DNA of 9,443 nucleotides from an uncultured Campylobacter sp. (GTDB taxonomy: Bacteria > Campylobacterota > Campylobacteria > Campylobacterales > Campylobacteraceae). Position 1 is the stretch's first letter, and every line of letters begins with the position of its first letter. Both the position numbers and the translations under genes were made by a program. Shown here piece by piece: positions 1-9,443 of the stretch. The stretch spans positions 1-9,443 of the forward strand of contig CALEHZ010000376.1 in NCBI GenBank assembly GCA_937875715.1, written 5' to 3'. The notes under the pieces were generated by a model. That model made no database searches. It was not told the DNA's origin and worked only from the letters and a program-made list of their open reading frames with translations.

Positions 1-15
1 ACTTTTTGAATTTTA

Positions 16-43
16 TGAATTTTTTGAAATTCCAAAAAATTCA
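16..43. repeat. AT-rich inverted repeat (11-bp perfect stem)
   Basis: TGAATTTTTTG (16-26) is exactly complementary in reverse to CAAAAAATTCA (33-43), leaving a 6-base loop. It is the first of three hairpin-capable sequences in the 116 non-coding bases at the left edge. It shares the TGAATTTT/AAAATTCA arms with the palindromes after rpoC. It could serve as the terminator of a gene left of the window, but no clean T-run follows, so I call it only a repeat. The fold is seen in the sequence; the role is inference. Confidence 0.7.
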
Positions 44-47
44 GCTT

Positions 48-73
48 TGAATTTTATAATTTTATAAAATTCA
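48..73. repeat. AT-rich inverted repeat (12-bp perfect stem)
   Basis: TGAATTTTATAA (48-59) and TTATAAAATTCA (62-73) are perfect inverted copies around a central TT. The outer arms match the 18-base palindrome TGAATTTTATAAAATTCA found twice after rpoC. This suggests one dispersed intergenic repeat family placed on both sides of the rpoBC unit. A single G/C pair in a 26-base element makes a weak RNA hairpin, so a terminator role is uncertain. Confidence 0.75.
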
Positions 74-74
74 T

Positions 75-92
75 TTTTCACTTCTGTGAAAA
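75..92. other. Small hairpin upstream of the first ORF
   Basis: TTTTCAC (75-81) and GTGAAAA (86-92) form a 7-bp perfect stem with a TTCT loop, just upstream of the TATAAGGGG stretch. It could be part of a terminator for a gene to the left or a protein-binding operator. Nothing in the sequence decides between these. A 7-bp stem of this composition can also occur by chance. Confidence 0.35.
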
Positions 93-116
93 TACTTTAC
101 TTATAAGGGGCTTTGG

Positions 117-311
117 ATGAAATGTGGTCTAAGAAATAATCTTGAAGCAACTGCCAAATCAATAAAAACAGGTGAGCTAATGGATCACACACTAAATTCT
201 ACTGCTAATCTTGGCTCTGTTTTGGATATGGATTCTTTACAAGAGTTTGAGCAAAGTAAAATTGTTCACAAAAGCAATGCATATTATTCCCGCAAAAGAA
301 TAATTTTTTAA
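117..311 (+). CDS. Hypothetical small protein (64 residues)
   Basis: I do not recognise this protein. It begins MKCGLRNNLEATAKS and ends AYYSRKRIIF; it is polar, with no membrane segment, signal peptide or cysteine pair. In favour of a real gene: AAGGGG (105-110) sits 6 bases before the ATG, codons look like those of rpoB, and it fills most of the gap before rpoB on the same strand with 51 bases between them. A shorter product starting at codon 22 (base 180) also has a plausible site, AGGTGAG at 170-176. Against it: the frame is short, no family is evident, and TATAAG (102-107) could instead be a promoter -10 box. In that case transcription would begin near base 114, the proposed ribosome site would not be transcribed, and the frame would be rpoB leader. 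In Campylobacter, rplL normally precedes rpoB; it is not in these 362 bases. Confidence 0.45.
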   Translation: MKCGLRNNLEATAKSIKTGELMDHTLNSTANLGSVLDMDSLQEFEQSKIVHKSNAYYSRKRIIF

Positions 312-338
312 TTCCAGTCTTGCGTTTTTAAACGTTAA

Positions 339-9186
<8,848 letters not shown>

Positions 9187-9199
9187 TTCTTTGCTTTTT

Positions 9200-9243
9200 G
9201 CTAGTGAATTTTATAACTTTTGAATTTTATAAAATTCACTAGC
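9200..9243. repeat. Inverted repeat after rpoC (17-bp perfect stem)
   Basis: GCTAGTGAATTTTATAA (9200-9216) and TTATAAAATTCACTAGC (9227-9243) are perfect inverted copies with a 10-base loop. It begins 14 bases after the rpoC stop codon. The stem is long enough to fold in the transcript, so it may end or protect the 3' end of the rpoBC mRNA. There is no T-run after it, and the same AT motif occurs elsewhere in the window, so I class it as a repeat. Confidence 0.8.
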
Positions 9244-9278
9244 TTGAATTTTATGACTTTTGAATTTTATAAAATTCA
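9206..9278. repeat. Two tandem 33-base direct repeats, 40-base period
   Basis: Bases 9206-9238 and 9246-9278 are identical except at one site (A at 9215, G at 9255). Each holds GAATTTTAT(A/G)ACTTTT followed by the 18-base palindrome TGAATTTTATAAAATTCA, separated by CTAGCTT. The pattern looks like tandem duplication of one intergenic repeat unit. Two copies without spacer diversity are not a CRISPR array. Confidence 0.8.
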
Positions 9279-9283
9279 AAAGT
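9256..9283. repeat. 28-base perfect palindrome
   Basis: Bases 9256-9283 read the same on both strands; the half-site is ACTTTTGAATTTTA. The core TGAATTTTATAAAATTCA is shared with 9221-9238 and, with a 2-base spacer and longer inner arms, with 48-73. A loop-free palindrome of this length favours a DNA-level role such as a protein dimer site or cruciform, or reflects expansion of a repeat family. No specific binding protein can be named. Confidence 0.75.
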
Positions 9284-9316
9284 TTACTATTAGTTTCATT
9301 TGCCATTAAGCATCTT

Positions 9317-9364
9317 GGCATAATAGTAAAAGTGGGATTTATCCCTACTTTTTGCTATTATGCC
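9317..9364. terminator. Bidirectional intrinsic terminator between convergent genes
   Basis: A long imperfect hairpin has outer arms GGCATAATAG (9317-9326) and CTATTATGCC (9355-9364). Its inner core is AAAAGTGGGA, loop TTTA, then TCCC(T)ACTTTTT. The A-run, GC-bearing stem and T-run work when read in either direction, the standard form of a shared terminator between converging genes. On the plus strand it would end the rpoBC transcript about 165 bases after the rpoC stop. On the minus strand it ends the acetyltransferase-like gene, whose stop codon lies inside the stem. Confidence 0.75.
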
Positions 9365-9443
9365 CAAAAATCTTATTTTGTAATCTTTCTAAAAACATCG
9401 CTACATGGTATCCATCGCAGACTGCGTGATGGACTTGCAAGAC
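9345..9443 (-). CDS. Chloramphenicol acetyltransferase-like protein, C-terminal part only
   Basis: Reading the minus strand from the right edge gives an open frame of 32 codons ending in TAG at 9347-9345. It starts VLQVHHAVCDGYHVAMFLER and ends GHNSKK. The HHAVCDG motif is the catalytic signature of type A chloramphenicol acetyltransferases, which move acetyl from acetyl-CoA to the drug hydroxyl; the second His is the general base and the Asp is structural. The following short helix (HVAMFLERLQ) is also where the family ends, about 213 residues in full-length enzymes, so perhaps 85% of the gene is outside the window. The active-site Ser and chloramphenicol pocket are not visible. It could be a true resistance enzyme or a chromosomal CatA-like acetyltransferase of unknown substrate. 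It converges on rpoC with about 158 bases between stop codons. Confidence 0.85.
   Translation of the reverse strand, partial: VLQVHHAVCDGYHVAMFLERLQNKIFGHNSKK

Noticed and set aside
9206..9278. CRISPR-like array in the post-rpoC repeats.
   Set aside because: There are only two near-identical units with a 7-base gap and no diverse spacers or cas genes; the units are palindromic intergenic repeats.
9187..9443. Insertion sequence or integrated element carrying the acetyltransferase gene.
   Set aside because: No transposase fragment, target duplication or terminal inverted repeat of an IS is visible. The palindromes also occur left of rpoB, so they do not mark an insertion boundary.

Overview
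The window is almost entirely the rpoB-rpoC pair of a campylobacterial (epsilonproteobacterial) genome. Both proteins read like Campylobacter RNA polymerase subunits. Examples are the RpoC opening [19 protein letters not shown], the rifampicin region with [24 protein letters not shown], and the RpoC ending [19 protein letters not shown]. The two subunits are separate polypeptides, as in Campylobacter, and not the single fused RpoBC chain of Helicobacter and Wolinella. AT-rich DNA and A/T-ending codons fit the genus. Residue differences from my memory of C. jejuni suggest another, more distant Campylobacter species, which I cannot name.

Layout: bases 1-116 are non-coding and hold three nested hairpin-forming sequences, two built on a TGAATTTT...AAAATTCA theme. 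A possible 64-residue small protein follows (117-311), then a 51-base gap with a good ribosome binding site. Next come rpoB (363-4517) and rpoC (4510-9186), which overlap by 8 bases and are probably translationally coupled. After rpoC, the same AT palindrome family returns as two tandem 40-base units (about 9200-9283). A bidirectional intrinsic terminator (9317-9364) then separates rpoC from a convergent gene. Only the last 32 codons of that gene are inside the window (9345-9443, minus strand). They carry the HHAVCDG active-site motif of chloramphenicol acetyltransferase-type enzymes.

Function: RpoB and RpoC form the catalytic core of RNA polymerase. The metal-binding NADFDGD motif, both zinc sites, the catalytic-centre lysines of beta and the rifampicin pocket are all intact. 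The most unusual feature is in RpoC. The trigger loop, usually TxRTFHxGG, reads TLRTINSGA, so the near-invariant catalytic-centre Phe-His pair is Ile-Asn. Neighbouring mobile parts are also altered: the bridge helix has Tyr and Thr for the usual His and Ala, the F-loop is about 7 residues longer, and the second trigger helix has TAGLPK for TGGLPR. Together these look like a natural re-tuning of the nucleotide-addition machinery in an otherwise ordinary housekeeping operon. Whether this is one strain, one species or a clade cannot be decided from the sequence alone.
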